64,000 nt of DNA from Synechococcus sp. BIOS-E4-1. GTDB taxonomy: Bacteria > Cyanobacteriota > Cyanobacteriia > PCC-6307 > Cyanobiaceae. Both the position numbers and the translations under genes were made by a program. Every line of letters starts with the position of its first letter. The stretch's first letter is position 1. The stretch spans positions 2,315,494 to 2,379,493 of the forward strand of contig NZ_CP047935.1 in the NCBI RefSeq assembly GCF_014279995.1, given 5' to 3'. Below the pieces are notes generated by a model. It did no database searches. It had not been told where the DNA came from and saw nothing but the letters and a program-made list of their open reading frames with translations. This document shows positions 20,202 to 30,021 of the stretch, piece by piece.

Positions 20202-20270
20202 AAGCTTTTCCGGCGGGCTGGCCGGCAGTGTTGGCTCAATCCTAGAAAGGACGTCCAATGCTGCTCTCCG

Positions 20271-20954
20271 ATGGTCGATCAGGGCCTGTCTCTCAAGATC
20301 TGCGGCCTGACCGACTGCGACCAGGCCTGTGAGATCGCTGCCATGGGGGTGGATGCGATCGGCGTGATCGGAGTGCCGGACACTCCTCGTTTCGTGGAGC
20401 CGAATCAGCGCAGGGCAATCTTCCAGAGCCTGACCCAGGAGCATCCTGTGCTGAAGCGGGTCTGGGTCGTGGCAGACCCCAGCGATGCACAGCTTGCATC
20501 GGCACTGTCTGGCGAGGGAAAGCCCACCGTGGTGCAGTTGCACGGGGAAGAGTCACCGCAGCGATGCGCTGATCTGCGTCGGCTTCACCCCGGGGTCGAC
20601 TGGTGGAAAGCGCTACGCCTGCGTGAAGAAGCGGATCTCAACGGCATCGACGGCTATTTCACCAGCGTGGATGCCCTGCTTCTGGATGCCTGGAGCCCGA
20701 ATCAGCTGGGAGGGACTGGTCATCGTCTCGATCCTGCCTGGATTGAGCGACTGCAGACAAGGCTCTGCAGCGATCTGCCCTGGTGGCTGGCTGGAGGGAT
20801 CAGCGCTGAGTGGATCCCAACACTGTTGGATCAGGTCACCCCCTTTGGTCTGGATGCTTCCAGCCGCCTGGAGCACAGTCCTGGGGTGAAGGATCTCCGT
20901 CGTGTCGAAGCGCTGGTCAAGGCGGTCAGGGTCAAATCGGGCAAGCAGGGATAG
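20271..20954 (+). CDS. trpF: Phosphoribosylanthranilate isomerase
   Basis: The 227-residue TIM-barrel enzyme performs the third step of tryptophan synthesis. The start MVDQGLSLKICGLT contains the catalytic Cys (KICG), and the conserved VQLHGEE and the loop LLDAWSPNQLGGTG with its catalytic Asp follow. The phosphate-binding LAGGISAEWI closes the barrel. The frame is open 200 codons upstream, but only as the antisense of the protease gene. No other trp gene is nearby, as is common in cyanobacteria. Confidence 0.95.
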   Translation: MVDQGLSLKICGLTDCDQACEIAAMGVDAIGVIGVPDTPRFVEPNQRRAIFQSLTQEHPVLKRVWVVADPSDAQLASALSGEGKPTVVQLHGEESPQRCADLRRLHPGVDWWKALRLREEADLNGIDGYFTSVDALLLDAWSPNQLGGTGHRLDPAWIERLQTRLCSDLPWWLAGGISAEWIPTLLDQVTPFGLDASSRLEHSPGVKDLRRVEALVKAVRVKSGKQG

Positions 20955-20979
20955 GTTGAATCTCCCCTCAACAGCTTCC

Positions 20980-21471
20980 ATGCGCCGGGCTACGTCAATT
21001 TGCCTCACCTTGATGGCGGCAGTCCCTCTTGGGGTCTCAGCTCAGGGAATGTTGCCGGGATGCCGGCTGGAGAACGGCAGTCTTCAATGTGTGCCAGGTC
21101 TGACAGCCAGCCCTGAGGAGCAGATTCAGGTGCTTGACGGACAGATCGATCAGGGACTTCAGCAGGAAGGACATCTCCAGCAGGCCATCCAAGGACTGCA
21201 ACGGTTCGTCCTGGTCGGAGAAGCCAGGGAAGGTGCGTTACTGAAGGCGGAGCTGACACTGCAGGGAGCTGACGTGGATGAACTCGATGTCCACTGGTAC
21301 CGCCGAAGTGCCCAGGGGAACTGGAAGCTGGTGAAATCCGGCTCGGGGCACAGCTACCGGGTAGGCCCCGAAGATCAACAGGACAGGCTCATGGCAGTTC
21401 TGGTGGTGCGCAGCCGTGACGGCAAAATTCAACGCATCAGCAGCAATGTGATCGGTCCGATCAGCAATTGA
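20980..21471 (+). CDS. Secreted protein of unknown function
   Basis: The 163-residue protein has a signal peptide (MRRATSICLTLMAAVPLGVSAQG) and a mature region with one cysteine pair (PGCRLENGSLQC). A helical stretch rich in Gln follows, then a beta-rich C-terminus (VDELDVHWYRRSAQGNWKLV) suggesting an Ig-like or jelly-roll domain. The start is chosen because it creates the signal peptide. It follows trpF by 25 bases, probably in one transcript, and ends at a strong hairpin. Confidence 0.75.
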   Translation: MRRATSICLTLMAAVPLGVSAQGMLPGCRLENGSLQCVPGLTASPEEQIQVLDGQIDQGLQQEGHLQQAIQGLQRFVLVGEAREGALLKAELTLQGADVDELDVHWYRRSAQGNWKLVKSGSGHSYRVGPEDQQDRLMAVLVVRSRDGKIQRISSNVIGPISN

Positions 21472-21475
21472 ACAA

Positions 21476-21501
21476 GTGGGGTGCTGCTTGATGCACCCCA
21501 C
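21476..21501. terminator. Bidirectional terminator-like hairpin
   Basis: A perfect 9-bp stem (GTGGGGTGC / GCACCCCAC, 8-base loop) sits five bases after the secreted-protein stop and 28 bases from the folE end. It separates two convergent genes. There is no clear T-run on either side. Confidence 0.55.
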
Positions 21502-21529
21502 GTCCAGCGCGGCGAGCGAACGGATCCAA

Positions 21530-22324
21530 TCAGTTACTCAGCAGAGCTTCCTGCTGGCGCACCAGCTCAAAGAACTCCTGCTTGAGACTGGGATCATGAC
21601 GGAAGTCACCCCGGACAACGGAGTTGACCATGCTGGTTTGAGGCTCTTTCACACCACGCCATTTCATGCAGTAGTGCTGAGCCTTGATGATGATCCCGAG
21701 GCCCTTGGGCTCGCAGAGTTTCTCGATTTCGTCGGCAAGGATCATCACGGCCTCCTCCTGGATATGAGGCCGCGAGAACACCCAGTCCGCGACGCGAGTG
21801 AATTTGGAGAGACCGATCACTCGCGCACCTGGCTTAATGCCGACCCAGCAGTTGCCCATGATCGGCACAAAGTGGTGAGAGCAGGCCGAGCGAACAGTGA
21901 GTGGGCCAACTGTATAAATCTCGTCGAGCTGCTTCACGTTCGGGAAGCTCGCCACCTTGGGTTGTTGGTGGTAACGCCCTTTGAACACCTCCTGTAAGTA
22001 CATCTTGGCGACCCGTTCCGCTGTCTCTTCGGTGTTGTGGTCGTTCTCGATATCAATCACCAAACTGTGCAGAAGATCGCGAAAACGATCAGCGACTTCC
22101 ATCTGAAGTTCTTCTAACTCTCCCGGCAGAATGTGATCGGCAATGTTGTCATTGGCGAGGAATGAAGCACCACGCTCGCGCAGACGCTCACGAATCACGT
22201 CGGAGATCTTGGCGTCAGTGATGGCGAACTGACCACGGCCATGACTGAGTGACGCATGCGAACTCAGTTCACTGAGTGCTGCGGCACTGGTTTCGTTAGT
22301 GGAAGTAGGGAGTGTAGAAGTCAT
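21530..22324 (-). CDS. folE: GTP cyclohydrolase I
   Basis: The 264-residue enzyme converts GTP to 7,8-dihydroneopterin triphosphate, the first step of folate and pterin synthesis. Zinc ligands Cys148, His151 and Cys219 are visible (CSHH and HYC), with the same 71-residue span as E. coli Cys110/Cys181. The N-terminal 60 residues, rich in Ser and Thr, extend beyond the core. It is the last gene of a six-gene minus-strand run and follows the SDR by 12 bases. Confidence 0.95.
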   Translation of the reverse strand: MTSTLPTSTNETSAAALSELSSHASLSHGRGQFAITDAKISDVIRERLRERGASFLANDNIADHILPGELEELQMEVADRFRDLLHSLVIDIENDHNTEETAERVAKMYLQEVFKGRYHQQPKVASFPNVKQLDEIYTVGPLTVRSACSHHFVPIMGNCWVGIKPGARVIGLSKFTRVADWVFSRPHIQEEAVMILADEIEKLCEPKGLGIIIKAQHYCMKWRGVKEPQTSMVNSVVRGDFRHDPSLKQEFFELVRQQEALLSN

Positions 22325-22336
22325 CTCTTTCAGAAG

Positions 22337-23044
22337 TCAGAAAGCGCCTGTAGCTGGCATGAGGGTTAAATCCTCAACAACCTGAGTGGCAGGTTGCTGG
22401 GCCAAGTGAAGAAGAGCGGCAGCGGCCTGATTGACGGGCAGCATGGCACGTCGGTCAAAGTCACTGTCGACGGTCGGAGAGTCCCAGAGGGAGGTATCGA
22501 CCGCACCAAGCGTGAGAGTGCAGGCACGGATGCCATGAGCACGTTCTTCCTCACCCAGGCAGCGAGTGAAACTCGCCAGAGCAGCTTTGACGGTGCAGTA
22601 CGCCCCCCAACCGGGGAAAGCGTTTCTGGCCGCATGGCTACTCACGTTGATCACCAATCCACCCGCTGGCCTCATGGCAGGGACAACTGCGGAACAGACC
22701 TGAAAAACGCTGGTGAGGTTGAGTTGAATCAACCAGTTCCAGCGATCCAGAGGCATCTCCAGCAATTCCCCTGTCCAGGCAGCTCCAGCGTTATTGATGA
22801 GAACTGAGGGGCGAAGCCCCTGATTCAGCAATGCATCCATGCCAGGAGCGATGGCGGATGAGTCGGTGAGATCGATCGCCTGATAAGCGACACGAACACC
22901 ACCTGCACTCAGTTCCGACTCAAGAGACTGCAAAGCAGCCTCACTGCGGGAAACGAGGAGCAAATCCCACCCCGCCTCAGCAAATGCCTTGGCAGCAGCA
23001 TGACCGATTCCACGTGATGCGCCGGTGATCAGAACGGAAGGCAA
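22337..23044 (-). CDS. Short-chain dehydrogenase/reductase
   Basis: The 235-residue classical SDR has cofactor motif TGASRGIG at 7-14, NNAG near 86-89, active-site Ser in INVSSHAA and YCTVK as the Tyr-Lys pair. The substrate is not predictable. It lies 24 bases after accA and 12 before folE on the same strand. A link to fatty-acid or pterin chemistry is suggested only by position. Confidence 0.85.
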   Translation of the reverse strand: MPSVLITGASRGIGHAAAKAFAEAGWDLLLVSRSEAALQSLESELSAGGVRVAYQAIDLTDSSAIAPGMDALLNQGLRPSVLINNAGAAWTGELLEMPLDRWNWLIQLNLTSVFQVCSAVVPAMRPAGGLVINVSSHAARNAFPGWGAYCTVKAALASFTRCLGEEERAHGIRACTLTLGAVDTSLWDSPTVDSDFDRRAMLPVNQAAAALLHLAQQPATQVVEDLTLMPATGAF

Positions 23045-23068
23045 GAAATCCGTGCAATCCGAAGCACC

Positions 23069-24058
23069 CTAGGCAGCAAAACCGCCTTCCGGCGAGGTGG
23101 CATCCAGGAAACGCCCCATGGCCCTGAATTTCATGTAGCGCTGATCTCTCAGATCGGCGACGGACAAAGCCAGCAGATCGTCGAGATGGCGATTCAGTGC
23201 TGCCCTCAGCGTTTCACCGGCTTCGAGGGGGGCCCAATTGTTACCACCAGCCGGTTCAGGCAAAACTTCGTCCACCACACCAAGACTGAGCAGATCCTTA
23301 CCGGTGATCCGCAGCGCAGCTGCAGCCTCGGAAGCCTTCGCCGCATCACGCCAAAGAATGGAGGCGCAGGCTTCAGGGCTGGCGACGGTGTAGACGCTGT
23401 GCTCAAACATGATCAACCTGTCGGCGACTCCGATACCGAGAGCACCGCCGGAGCCACCCTCCCCAATCACCGTGGCGATGATGGGAACCCGCAAGCTGAA
23501 CATCTCGCGCAGGTTCACGGCAATGGCCTCACCCTGCCCCTGCTCCTCCGCCAGCAGACCTGCATAAGCCCCGGGAGTGTCGATGAAAGCCAGGATCGGC
23601 AGACCGAAGCGGTCGGCATGCTCCATCAGGCGCAGAGCCTTGCGGTAGCCACCTGGGGTGGCCATACCGAAATTCCTTGCAACGTTCTCCTTGGTGTCGC
23701 GTCCCTTCTGATGCCCGATCAGCAGAACCGATCGTTCCCCCAGCCGTCCGATCCCACCAATCAGTGCCTGGTCATCACTGCCACGGCGATCCCCATGCAA
23801 CTCAACCCAGTCATCACAGAACATCTGGATGAAATCGAGGGTGCTAGGCCGATGGGGATGACGAGCGACCTGAATTTTCTGAGCCGGGCTCAGGGAACGA
23901 AAAATCTCATCGCGACGTCGTGCTGCGAGCGTTTCCAACTGCAGCAGTTGCTGGCTGACGTCCACTTCCGAATCTCTTGCCAGCTGACGGATCTGCTCGA
24001 TCTGCTGTTCGAGCTCCACCAGAGGTTTCTCGAAATCAAGCAGCGGGCGGCGGGCCAT
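23069..24058 (-). CDS. accA: Acetyl-CoA carboxylase carboxyltransferase subunit alpha
   Basis: The 329-residue subunit moves the carboxyl group from biotin to acetyl-CoA, making malonyl-CoA for fatty acids. Family blocks include [26 protein letters not shown] preceded by AFID, and [12 protein letters not shown] for CoA binding. It lies 20 bases after aar, so fatty-acid supply and conversion of acyl-ACP to aldehyde are co-encoded. Length matches the family. Confidence 0.97.
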   Translation of the reverse strand: MARRPLLDFEKPLVELEQQIEQIRQLARDSEVDVSQQLLQLETLAARRRDEIFRSLSPAQKIQVARHPHRPSTLDFIQMFCDDWVELHGDRRGSDDQALIGGIGRLGERSVLLIGHQKGRDTKENVARNFGMATPGGYRKALRLMEHADRFGLPILAFIDTPGAYAGLLAEEQGQGEAIAVNLREMFSLRVPIIATVIGEGGSGGALGIGVADRLIMFEHSVYTVASPEACASILWRDAAKASEAAAALRITGKDLLSLGVVDEVLPEPAGGNNWAPLEAGETLRAALNRHLDDLLALSVADLRDQRYMKFRAMGRFLDATSPEGGFAA

Positions 24059-24078
24059 AAAGGGAGGTGGAAACGACT

Positions 24079-25119
24079 TCAGACAACGACAGCCTGAGGC
24101 TGTCCTTGAAGGTTGAGAGTGGAAAAACCGTGGCGGACCGATGCGGCGCCGATGAAATCCATCTTCTCCAGCGTGATGTTGTTACGCCCCCAGCTGAAAT
24201 TGGTGTGACACTCCTCGAATTCAAGCAGCATCGCTTCAGCGAAGCAGGCAAACATCTGGCGCTGAGGTTTGTCCATCTCAGCTATTTCCATCATCGTCCA
24301 GCCGATGTCACTGCCGAATTCAACGATGCCTCCCTTCAGCACATGAACACCCTCACAGGCGACCTTGGCATCGAGATTCTTCGGGTATCCCCCATCAATC
24401 ATCAGACAGGGTTTCCGCAGCGAGGCCGAATCAATCTCAAGCGTTCGCGGCATACTCGCGACCCAGACCACCACATCAGCCTCTGGAAGTGCCTCATCAA
24501 GGGTTAGAACCCTTCCTCCACCAAGTTCAGACTGGAGATCCTTGAGGGGCTGCTGCTGGCGAGCGACCAGCAGCAACTCAGCGACTCCCGTCCGATTGGA
24601 CAGCCACCGGCAGACAGCACTGCCAATGTCTCCGGTGGCACCCACCACAGCAACTTTGGCCTTTGCCAGATCGATGCCCAGGAGAGGAGCGTTGTTCTCT
24701 ACCTGGCGACTGATCACCCAGGCCGTATGGGTGTTGCCCGTCGTGAATCGCTCCCAATCCAAGGTTGTACTGCGCACATGCTGATGCTGCAGAAGGTTGA
24801 AGTTCTCAAAAATGATCGACGTGAATCCGCCGAGAGCTGTGATGTTGATGCCCTTTTTCTGAGCAAGCTCCATAGCGTTGAGCACCTTGCGCCTCGCCGT
24901 CTTGAAGCGGCTCAGCATCTCTGGCACAAAACAGGAATCGATATAGGCACCGGTGATGGTCTTGCCAGTGGCACTGGTGACCTCAACGTGCTCCACCAGC
25001 TGGGGTGGAGCACTGCACCAAACGTCGAGATCACCCCCGGCAATGTGATCGAACCCGAGATCTGAAGCCTTGCGCCTCGCCGCCTCAAAACTAGTGGAGT
25101 GCCCGATCAGACCAAACAT
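24079..25119 (-). CDS. aar: Long-chain acyl-ACP reductase (alkane synthesis)
   Basis: The 346-residue NADPH-dependent enzyme reduces acyl-ACP to a fatty aldehyde. The start [20 protein letters not shown] is the family N-terminus. The Rossmann motif VGATGDIG is at 159-166. Cys292 in MFACFAEA corresponds to the acylated cysteine of the Synechococcus elongatus enzyme. It lies 163 bases downstream of ado on the same strand with a hairpin between, and is tightly followed by accA. Confidence 0.97.
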   Translation of the reverse strand: MFGLIGHSTSFEAARRKASDLGFDHIAGGDLDVWCSAPPQLVEHVEVTSATGKTITGAYIDSCFVPEMLSRFKTARRKVLNAMELAQKKGINITALGGFTSIIFENFNLLQHQHVRSTTLDWERFTTGNTHTAWVISRQVENNAPLLGIDLAKAKVAVVGATGDIGSAVCRWLSNRTGVAELLLVARQQQPLKDLQSELGGGRVLTLDEALPEADVVVWVASMPRTLEIDSASLRKPCLMIDGGYPKNLDAKVACEGVHVLKGGIVEFGSDIGWTMMEIAEMDKPQRQMFACFAEAMLLEFEECHTNFSWGRNNITLEKMDFIGAASVRHGFSTLNLQGQPQAVVV

Positions 25120-25197
25120 GTACTGCCGACGGTCGTACGTGTACGCATTGAACTAAACCTCACCCTGGTGGGGAGCTTATCTCTCATGATCTCACGA

Positions 25198-25222
25198 AGG
25201 CACGTTCAATGAAAACGTGCCT
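25198..25222 (-). terminator. Hairpin between ado and aar
   Basis: A perfect 9-bp stem (AGGCACGTT / AACGTGCCT, 7-base loop) lies 61 bases after the ado stop. Without a T-run it may be a leaky terminator or RNA-stability element. It suggests that ado and aar levels are set separately. Confidence 0.45.
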
Positions 25223-25282
25223 GTACTTGAAGCGGACCTGAATCTTTCGACTGGGGCATGGAAGGCGCAATCCAGCCAAGGT

Positions 25283-26008
25283 TCAAAGAGCTGCCGCTGC
25301 CATTCGAGCAATTTCACGCATATTGAAACCGATCTCGCTGAGGGCTTCCTGATAACCGATCAGAAAATCCTCGATCAGATCTTCCTTCTCCATATGCAGC
25401 GTTGCGGCATCGGACGCAACCTGGTCGAGCATGGATCGAATCAGCGGAAGATTCTCCTTGTTGGCAGCAAAAAGCTCCTCCTTACTGGCCTCAAAATTGT
25501 TCTTCAACCACAGTTCGCCATAGTTGAGATGAAGATATTCATCCTTGACGACACCCTCAGTGATCTTGCGAGCAAAGGGGTCAGCAACAGGGATGTAGAT
25601 GTGATATGCGGAAATAGCAAAAGCTTCAATCAGCAGTGCCTGAATCAGCAGGCAGGTAACGACTTTGTCTTCCTTGAGCGCTTTCTGAAAATTCTGATGC
25701 AGAGGCCCAAAGAACTCCTTGGCGAACGGCATGTCTGCAGTCACACCCAAGTTGCGACCACATGAAGTGAAGCCCTTCATGTGCTTCATCTCCATCTTCG
25801 CCAGTTTGGCGAGTTCGTCTTTGTTTTCCGGGATCAAGGTTCCCAGGGCCATGTAATTGTCATAGGCCTCCTGCTCGCCCTCGATCACGATGGCATTGAT
25901 CCGGCTGTAGGCATCCTTGTAGGCCTCAGCGGAGAAGTCAGGTAGTTGTTGAGCCGATGCATCCCGCTCGTCAAGGACGGCGACCTCGGGGCTGACGGGG
26001 GTCGGCAT
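25283..26008 (-). CDS. ado: Aldehyde-deformylating oxygenase (alkane synthesis)
   Basis: The 241-residue di-iron enzyme turns fatty aldehydes from AAR into odd-chain alkanes plus formate. Ligands Glu45, Glu73, His76, Glu128, Glu157 and His160 all sit at the same numbers as in the crystallised Prochlorococcus MIT9313 enzyme. That agreement also fixes the start at [15 protein letters not shown]; the frame is open 32 codons further up without support. It follows the creatininase-like gene by 73 bases. Confidence 0.98.
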   Translation of the reverse strand: MPTPVSPEVAVLDERDASAQQLPDFSAEAYKDAYSRINAIVIEGEQEAYDNYMALGTLIPENKDELAKLAKMEMKHMKGFTSCGRNLGVTADMPFAKEFFGPLHQNFQKALKEDKVVTCLLIQALLIEAFAISAYHIYIPVADPFARKITEGVVKDEYLHLNYGELWLKNNFEASKEELFAANKENLPLIRSMLDQVASDAATLHMEKEDLIEDFLIGYQEALSEIGFNMREIARMAAAAL

Positions 26009-26081
26009 GAATCTTTCCGTAACGTTCAACGCAGATGACTGTAACCAGTGTTGCCGAAATTGGATGTTCGATTGATGGTGT

Positions 26082-26915
26082 TCAGATACGTCGCTGGTCT
26101 CCACGAGGTGGCCAGCTGGATGCCATCAGGCTTGTGAAGAGTCGATGCCAATGGGCCACAAGCGCATTCTCCAACTGACTTCCAAGCCTCGCATCCGCAC
26201 CTCGACTGTCCCCGACAACACCGGAACGACTGAGGTCAGCGGTGAACCAGGCGAGGGGGGCGGGACCTTCAAGGCTCCAGCCTTCGGGAGGAGTGGCTGC
26301 CGCCTTCTCGCTGACGTGGTCACCATCGAGAGGTCTCTGTTCGCCGACCAGAGAAGGCTCAAGCGCCAGCATCAGGCTCGTCTCAGCCAGCCCCGCATGC
26401 AATCCATTTGCAAGCTCAGCAGCCGGCACGAGGGACTTGAGTCCTGAAACTCCGCTCCACAGGAAACAGGGAAGAACGGCCATTGAAGGTGTTTCCGCAG
26501 CCAGTTCTCGGGCTGCTGTTTGCAGAAGACCAATCTGACCACCGTGGGCGTTGAACAACACCAAGCGCTTCACATCCTGGTCCGCAAGCTGCTTTCCAAC
26601 TTCCTTGACAAGGCGAATCAGCAGTTCGGCACTGAGGCTGAGTGTTCCCGGAAAGCCGCGATGTTCAGGTGAAAGACCGATTATCTGGGTCGGCAGAGCC
26701 CAGATCGGCAGCTCCTCGGGAAGACCTTCCAGCACATGATCAAGGATGCGTTCCGCGAACAGCGCATCCGTGAGCAGGGGAAGCTGCGGACCGTGCTGCT
26801 CGAAAGCGCCGAATGGCCAAACCAGAGTTGAACCGCTGCGTTCAAACGCCAGCGCAGCCTCCGGCCAGTGCATGCACTCAAGCCGCCTGGACTTTTGTCC
26901 ACCATCGCCGCCCAT
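26082..26915 (-). CDS. Creatininase-family metal-dependent amidohydrolase
   Basis: The 277-residue protein carries the family elements [18 protein letters not shown] (Glu/His/Asp metal ligands, about 33-50), [10 protein letters not shown] and [10 protein letters not shown]. Relatives cleave creatinine, mycofactocin precursors or riboflavin-pathway amides (ArfB); the substrate here is unknown. The first ATG gives a 14-residue basic leader, and a start near MHWPEAAL is plausible. It heads the alkane-pathway run and diverges from the S1-protein gene across 51 bases. Confidence 0.85.
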   Translation of the reverse strand: MGGDGGQKSRRLECMHWPEAALAFERSGSTLVWPFGAFEQHGPQLPLLTDALFAERILDHVLEGLPEELPIWALPTQIIGLSPEHRGFPGTLSLSAELLIRLVKEVGKQLADQDVKRLVLFNAHGGQIGLLQTAARELAAETPSMAVLPCFLWSGVSGLKSLVPAAELANGLHAGLAETSLMLALEPSLVGEQRPLDGDHVSEKAAATPPEGWSLEGPAPLAWFTADLSRSGVVGDSRGADARLGSQLENALVAHWHRLFTSLMASSWPPRGDQRRI

Positions 26916-26966
26916 CCTGAATCCACCTCCTGCTGTCAGACTGACCTGCCAAGGACGATGGGTCCC

Positions 26967-28262
26967 ATGGCCGGAACAGAACGTCAGAATTCACGACTGG
27001 ATGGTGGCAGAGGAGCTGCAGCTTCGGCGCAGCCACCACGAAAACCGCTTCAGGTGATGCACATCAGCAAGCGGGAAGAGCAGGACCGTCTACGCAAGGA
27101 AGCGGAACAAGCCCGCGCAGCTGCAGATGCAGCGGCAGAGCGTGCCGCACAGCTCGAGCAGGCCGCACTCGCCGCAGAAGGTGGTCAATCTGTTGCGCCC
27201 AGCCCTCCTGCACCTCCAAGAGGGCCACAGGTGTCTTCCACTGCATCGCGGGATCCCGACGATGACGATCTGGCCGGAATGACCATGGCCGACCTGCTCG
27301 GCGCCTCAGATACAGGACGCCGGCTGAACAAGGCACCCGCCGAAGCGGCAATTGCAGCGAGCCGCAGCGTTGATGATTTTGATTTCGATGAGGATGCCTT
27401 CCTCGCAGCGCTTGATGCCAATGAGCCTGTAGGCACAACCGGTGAGGTGGTCACCGGCACCGTGATCGGTATGGAAAGCGATGGTGTCTATGTCGACATC
27501 GGCGGCAAGGCTCCAGGCTTCATGCCCAAAAGCGAATGCGGGCTGGGAGTGATCACCAACCTGAAGGAACGTTTCCCCAAGGGACTCGAGGTTGAGGTGC
27601 TGGTCACCCGTGAACAGAACGCCGATGGGATGGTCACCATCAGCTGTCGTGCCCTGGCACTTCGCAAGAGCTGGGACAAGGTCAAGCAGCTCGCCAAGGA
27701 CGGCAAGGTGGTTCAGGTCAAGATCACCGGTTTCAATCGTGGGGGTGTCACCTGCGACCTCGAAGGGCTGAGGGGTTTCATCCCCAGATCCCAGCTTCAG
27801 GAGGGCGAAAATCACGAAGCACTGGTCGGAAAGACACTTGGCGTCGCTTTCCTGGAAGTCAACTCCGAGACCCGCAAACTGGTGCTTTCCGAGAAGCGCG
27901 CCGCAACGGCCGCCCGTTTCTCAGAGCTTGAAGTGGGGCAATTGGTGGAAGGCCAGGTGGCCTCCATCAAGCCCTATGGACTGTTCATCGATCTGGGAGG
28001 CGTCAGTGGACTCCTCCATCAGTCAGTGATCACCGGTGGCAGTCTGCGATCGCTGCGCGAAGTCTTCGGACAGGGCGACACCGTGCGGGCGCTGATCACC
28101 GAACTTGATCCCGGCCGAGGCCGGATCGGACTCAACACTGCGCTGCTGGAAGGACAGCCAGGAGAGCTTCTCGTGGATAAGGACACCGTCATGGCTGAGG
28201 CTGCCGATCGAGCCAACAGAGCCCGTAACGTCCTCAGGCAGCAGGAACAGTCAGCTGGATGA
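26967..28262 (+). CDS. rps1b: S1-domain RNA-binding protein (ribosomal S1 homologue B)
   Basis: The protein of about 431 residues has a charged alanine-rich coiled coil (about 30-65), an acidic linker and three S1 domains. These begin near TGEVVTGTVIG, DGKVVQVKITG and VGQLVEGQVAS. Cyanobacteria carry two S1-like proteins, and this layout fits the second (Rps1b/Nbp1). AAGGA lies 11 bases before the chosen ATG; the ATG nine bases earlier is too close to it. The stop overlaps the next start as ATGA. Confidence 0.85.
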   Translation: MAGTERQNSRLDGGRGAAASAQPPRKPLQVMHISKREEQDRLRKEAEQARAAADAAAERAAQLEQAALAAEGGQSVAPSPPAPPRGPQVSSTASRDPDDDDLAGMTMADLLGASDTGRRLNKAPAEAAIAASRSVDDFDFDEDAFLAALDANEPVGTTGEVVTGTVIGMESDGVYVDIGGKAPGFMPKSECGLGVITNLKERFPKGLEVEVLVTREQNADGMVTISCRALALRKSWDKVKQLAKDGKVVQVKITGFNRGGVTCDLEGLRGFIPRSQLQEGENHEALVGKTLGVAFLEVNSETRKLVLSEKRAATAARFSELEVGQLVEGQVASIKPYGLFIDLGGVSGLLHQSVITGGSLRSLREVFGQGDTVRALITELDPGRGRIGLNTALLEGQPGELLVDKDTVMAEAADRANRARNVLRQQEQSAG

Positions 28263-29173
28263 TCACAGCTTCCATGTCTGCCGGTGACGCCGGCCCCCAG
28301 TCCCGGACCCATCGTCAGGCCGACTGGGAGCTGGATTTCTATTCAAGGCCCATCCTGGAGAAGGATGGGAAGAAGCGCTGGGAGCTGCTGATCATCAGCA
28401 CCCCCGACATCAACGGCAGCGAGTGCTTCCGTTTTGCAAAGCTCTGTCCGGCTAGCGAGGTGAATTCCACCTGGTTGGCCGCGGCCCTGCGAGAAGCATT
28501 GGCTGAGGCTGAAGATCAGGGTTGGAAGCCACCGCAGAGGCTGCGCGCCTGGCGAAGTGCCATGAGAACGATGGTGCAGCGTGCTGCCGCAGAGCTGCTT
28601 CTGGAAGTGGTGTCGAGCAGACGCACCTATGCGCTGCTCGACTGGCTTGATGAACGCGAGCGGACGCTGTACCCGCAGGAGGAGGGCTTCATGGCAGGCC
28701 CCCTGGCCCTGCCGCCTTCACCGGTCGAGACCCCGCCTTTGCCCTTGCCCGAAGCCGTCCGGGGCGACGCCTGGACCTGGGCAGGTCTTCCGGTCGGCAG
28801 CCTCAAGGATGCAAGTGAGTGGCCTCTTGGCTTCAACGGCCTGCTGCCGGTTCCACCCTCTCTCGAGACGGATCTTGAAGTGCCTGGCCTGCGTCTGTTC
28901 AGTCGCACCAGAGCCCTGGCCCTCGCTGGTTGGCTGGGTGGGCTGGAACCAGTGCGGCTGCGAGTGAGCTCCCTCCAGCTGATTCTTGATGCTGGTCAGG
29001 ACGACTCCTGGCTGGTCAGTGATCTGAGCCAACAGGAAGCCGAACAGATCTCAGCAGCTCTGGACGCTTCGCGCCTGAACCTGCATGGGCTTCAGTTCAT
29101 CTCTGTGCAGAGCTCTCCGGATCGTGAGCATTTCGAAGGCTTCTGGATGCTGAGGGATCAACCGCAACCATGA
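28259..29173 (+). CDS. Tab2/Atab2-family RNA-binding protein (DUF1092)
   Basis: The 304-residue protein has the signature WELDFYSRPI followed by GKKRWELLI (about 23-45) and the C-terminal FEGFWMLRD. Chloroplast relatives bind photosystem I mRNA leaders and activate psaA/psaB translation. A similar role in photosystem translation is inferred. It overlaps the S1-protein gene and pgeF by four bases each, giving a coupled trio in which two products bind RNA. Confidence 0.9.
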   Translation: MITASMSAGDAGPQSRTHRQADWELDFYSRPILEKDGKKRWELLIISTPDINGSECFRFAKLCPASEVNSTWLAAALREALAEAEDQGWKPPQRLRAWRSAMRTMVQRAAAELLLEVVSSRRTYALLDWLDERERTLYPQEEGFMAGPLALPPSPVETPPLPLPEAVRGDAWTWAGLPVGSLKDASEWPLGFNGLLPVPPSLETDLEVPGLRLFSRTRALALAGWLGGLEPVRLRVSSLQLILDAGQDDSWLVSDLSQQEAEQISAALDASRLNLHGLQFISVQSSPDREHFEGFWMLRDQPQP

Positions 29174-30009
29174 GCTCCACTCAGGGAGCAGACCCAGTTG
29201 TTGCCTCTGAGAGTGAGGATCCTCTCTCTCAGCCCGACAGCCGCTTCAACACCCTGCCGGGGTGGACCTGGGTGGGTTGTTATGGCGGTTATTACCTCAC
29301 AGCGGACCACCTGACTCACGCGGGCTTTGAGCATGGATTCTTCACCCGTCGCTGGCACGGTCGTGGGCCAGACGAGCTGGCTGCCTATCTCTCATGCGGT
29401 GTCTCCGTTCATCGCCCGCAACAGGTGCATGGGAACGTCGTGCTTGAGGCCTCCGCTGCCGCGGCAGCACCATGGCCCGATGCCGACGGCCTGGTGAGCG
29501 ATCGCGGAGGACAGAGCCTCTGGGTCTGTGGAGCCGACTGCACCCCTGTTCTGATGGCGGATCCCGACAGTGGGCATGTTGCCGCATGCCATGCCGGCTG
29601 GCGTGGCGTGGCCAGCCGCATCCTGCCCGCGGCCATCGCCAGGCTCGAACAACGAGGCGCCCGAAGGGAACGGCTGATCGTCGCCCTTGGACCAGCGGTC
29701 AGTGGTGAGCGCTATCAAGTGGAGCAATCAGTGGCCCTTCAGGTGGGTGAGGCGTTGGCAGCCGAACCGAGATCACTGGAGGAGCTGCAGAGGCAAGCCG
29801 TGCTTGATCCCGATCCAGAGCAGGGGCGCTGCCGTCTCGATATTCGACAAGCTGCCGTGCAGCAACTGGAAGCGGAAGCGATTGACAGCACCAGGATCAG
29901 GACATGTCCGCTCTGCACAGTCGCTGAGCCCAGCCTGTTTCACTCCTGGCGACGCGATCAGGTAAAGGCGGTTCAGTGGAGTGGAATCGTGGGGCAGGCT
30001 GCGATTTGA
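29170..30009 (+). CDS. pgeF: Peptidoglycan editing factor PgeF (laccase-domain, YfiH family)
   Basis: The 279-residue protein has the metal-site blocks QQVHGN, VCGADCTPVLM and ACHAGWRGVASRI, giving the His-Cys-His zinc site of the purine nucleoside phosphorylase/laccase-domain family. E. coli PgeF removes mis-incorporated L-serine from peptidoglycan precursors; others act on nucleosides. The first 50 residues precede the core. It is the last gene of the coupled trio and converges on the FAD dehydrogenase gene with 12 bases between. Confidence 0.88.
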   Translation: MSSTQGADPVVASESEDPLSQPDSRFNTLPGWTWVGCYGGYYLTADHLTHAGFEHGFFTRRWHGRGPDELAAYLSCGVSVHRPQQVHGNVVLEASAAAAAPWPDADGLVSDRGGQSLWVCGADCTPVLMADPDSGHVAACHAGWRGVASRILPAAIARLEQRGARRERLIVALGPAVSGERYQVEQSVALQVGEALAAEPRSLEELQRQAVLDPDPEQGRCRLDIRQAAVQQLEAEAIDSTRIRTCPLCTVAEPSLFHSWRRDQVKAVQWSGIVGQAAI

Positions 30010-30021
30010 ATATCACAGTTT

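Noticed and set aside
23186-24097. A 303-codon plus-strand frame across accA
   Set aside because: Shadow of accA; no start signal and no family pattern.
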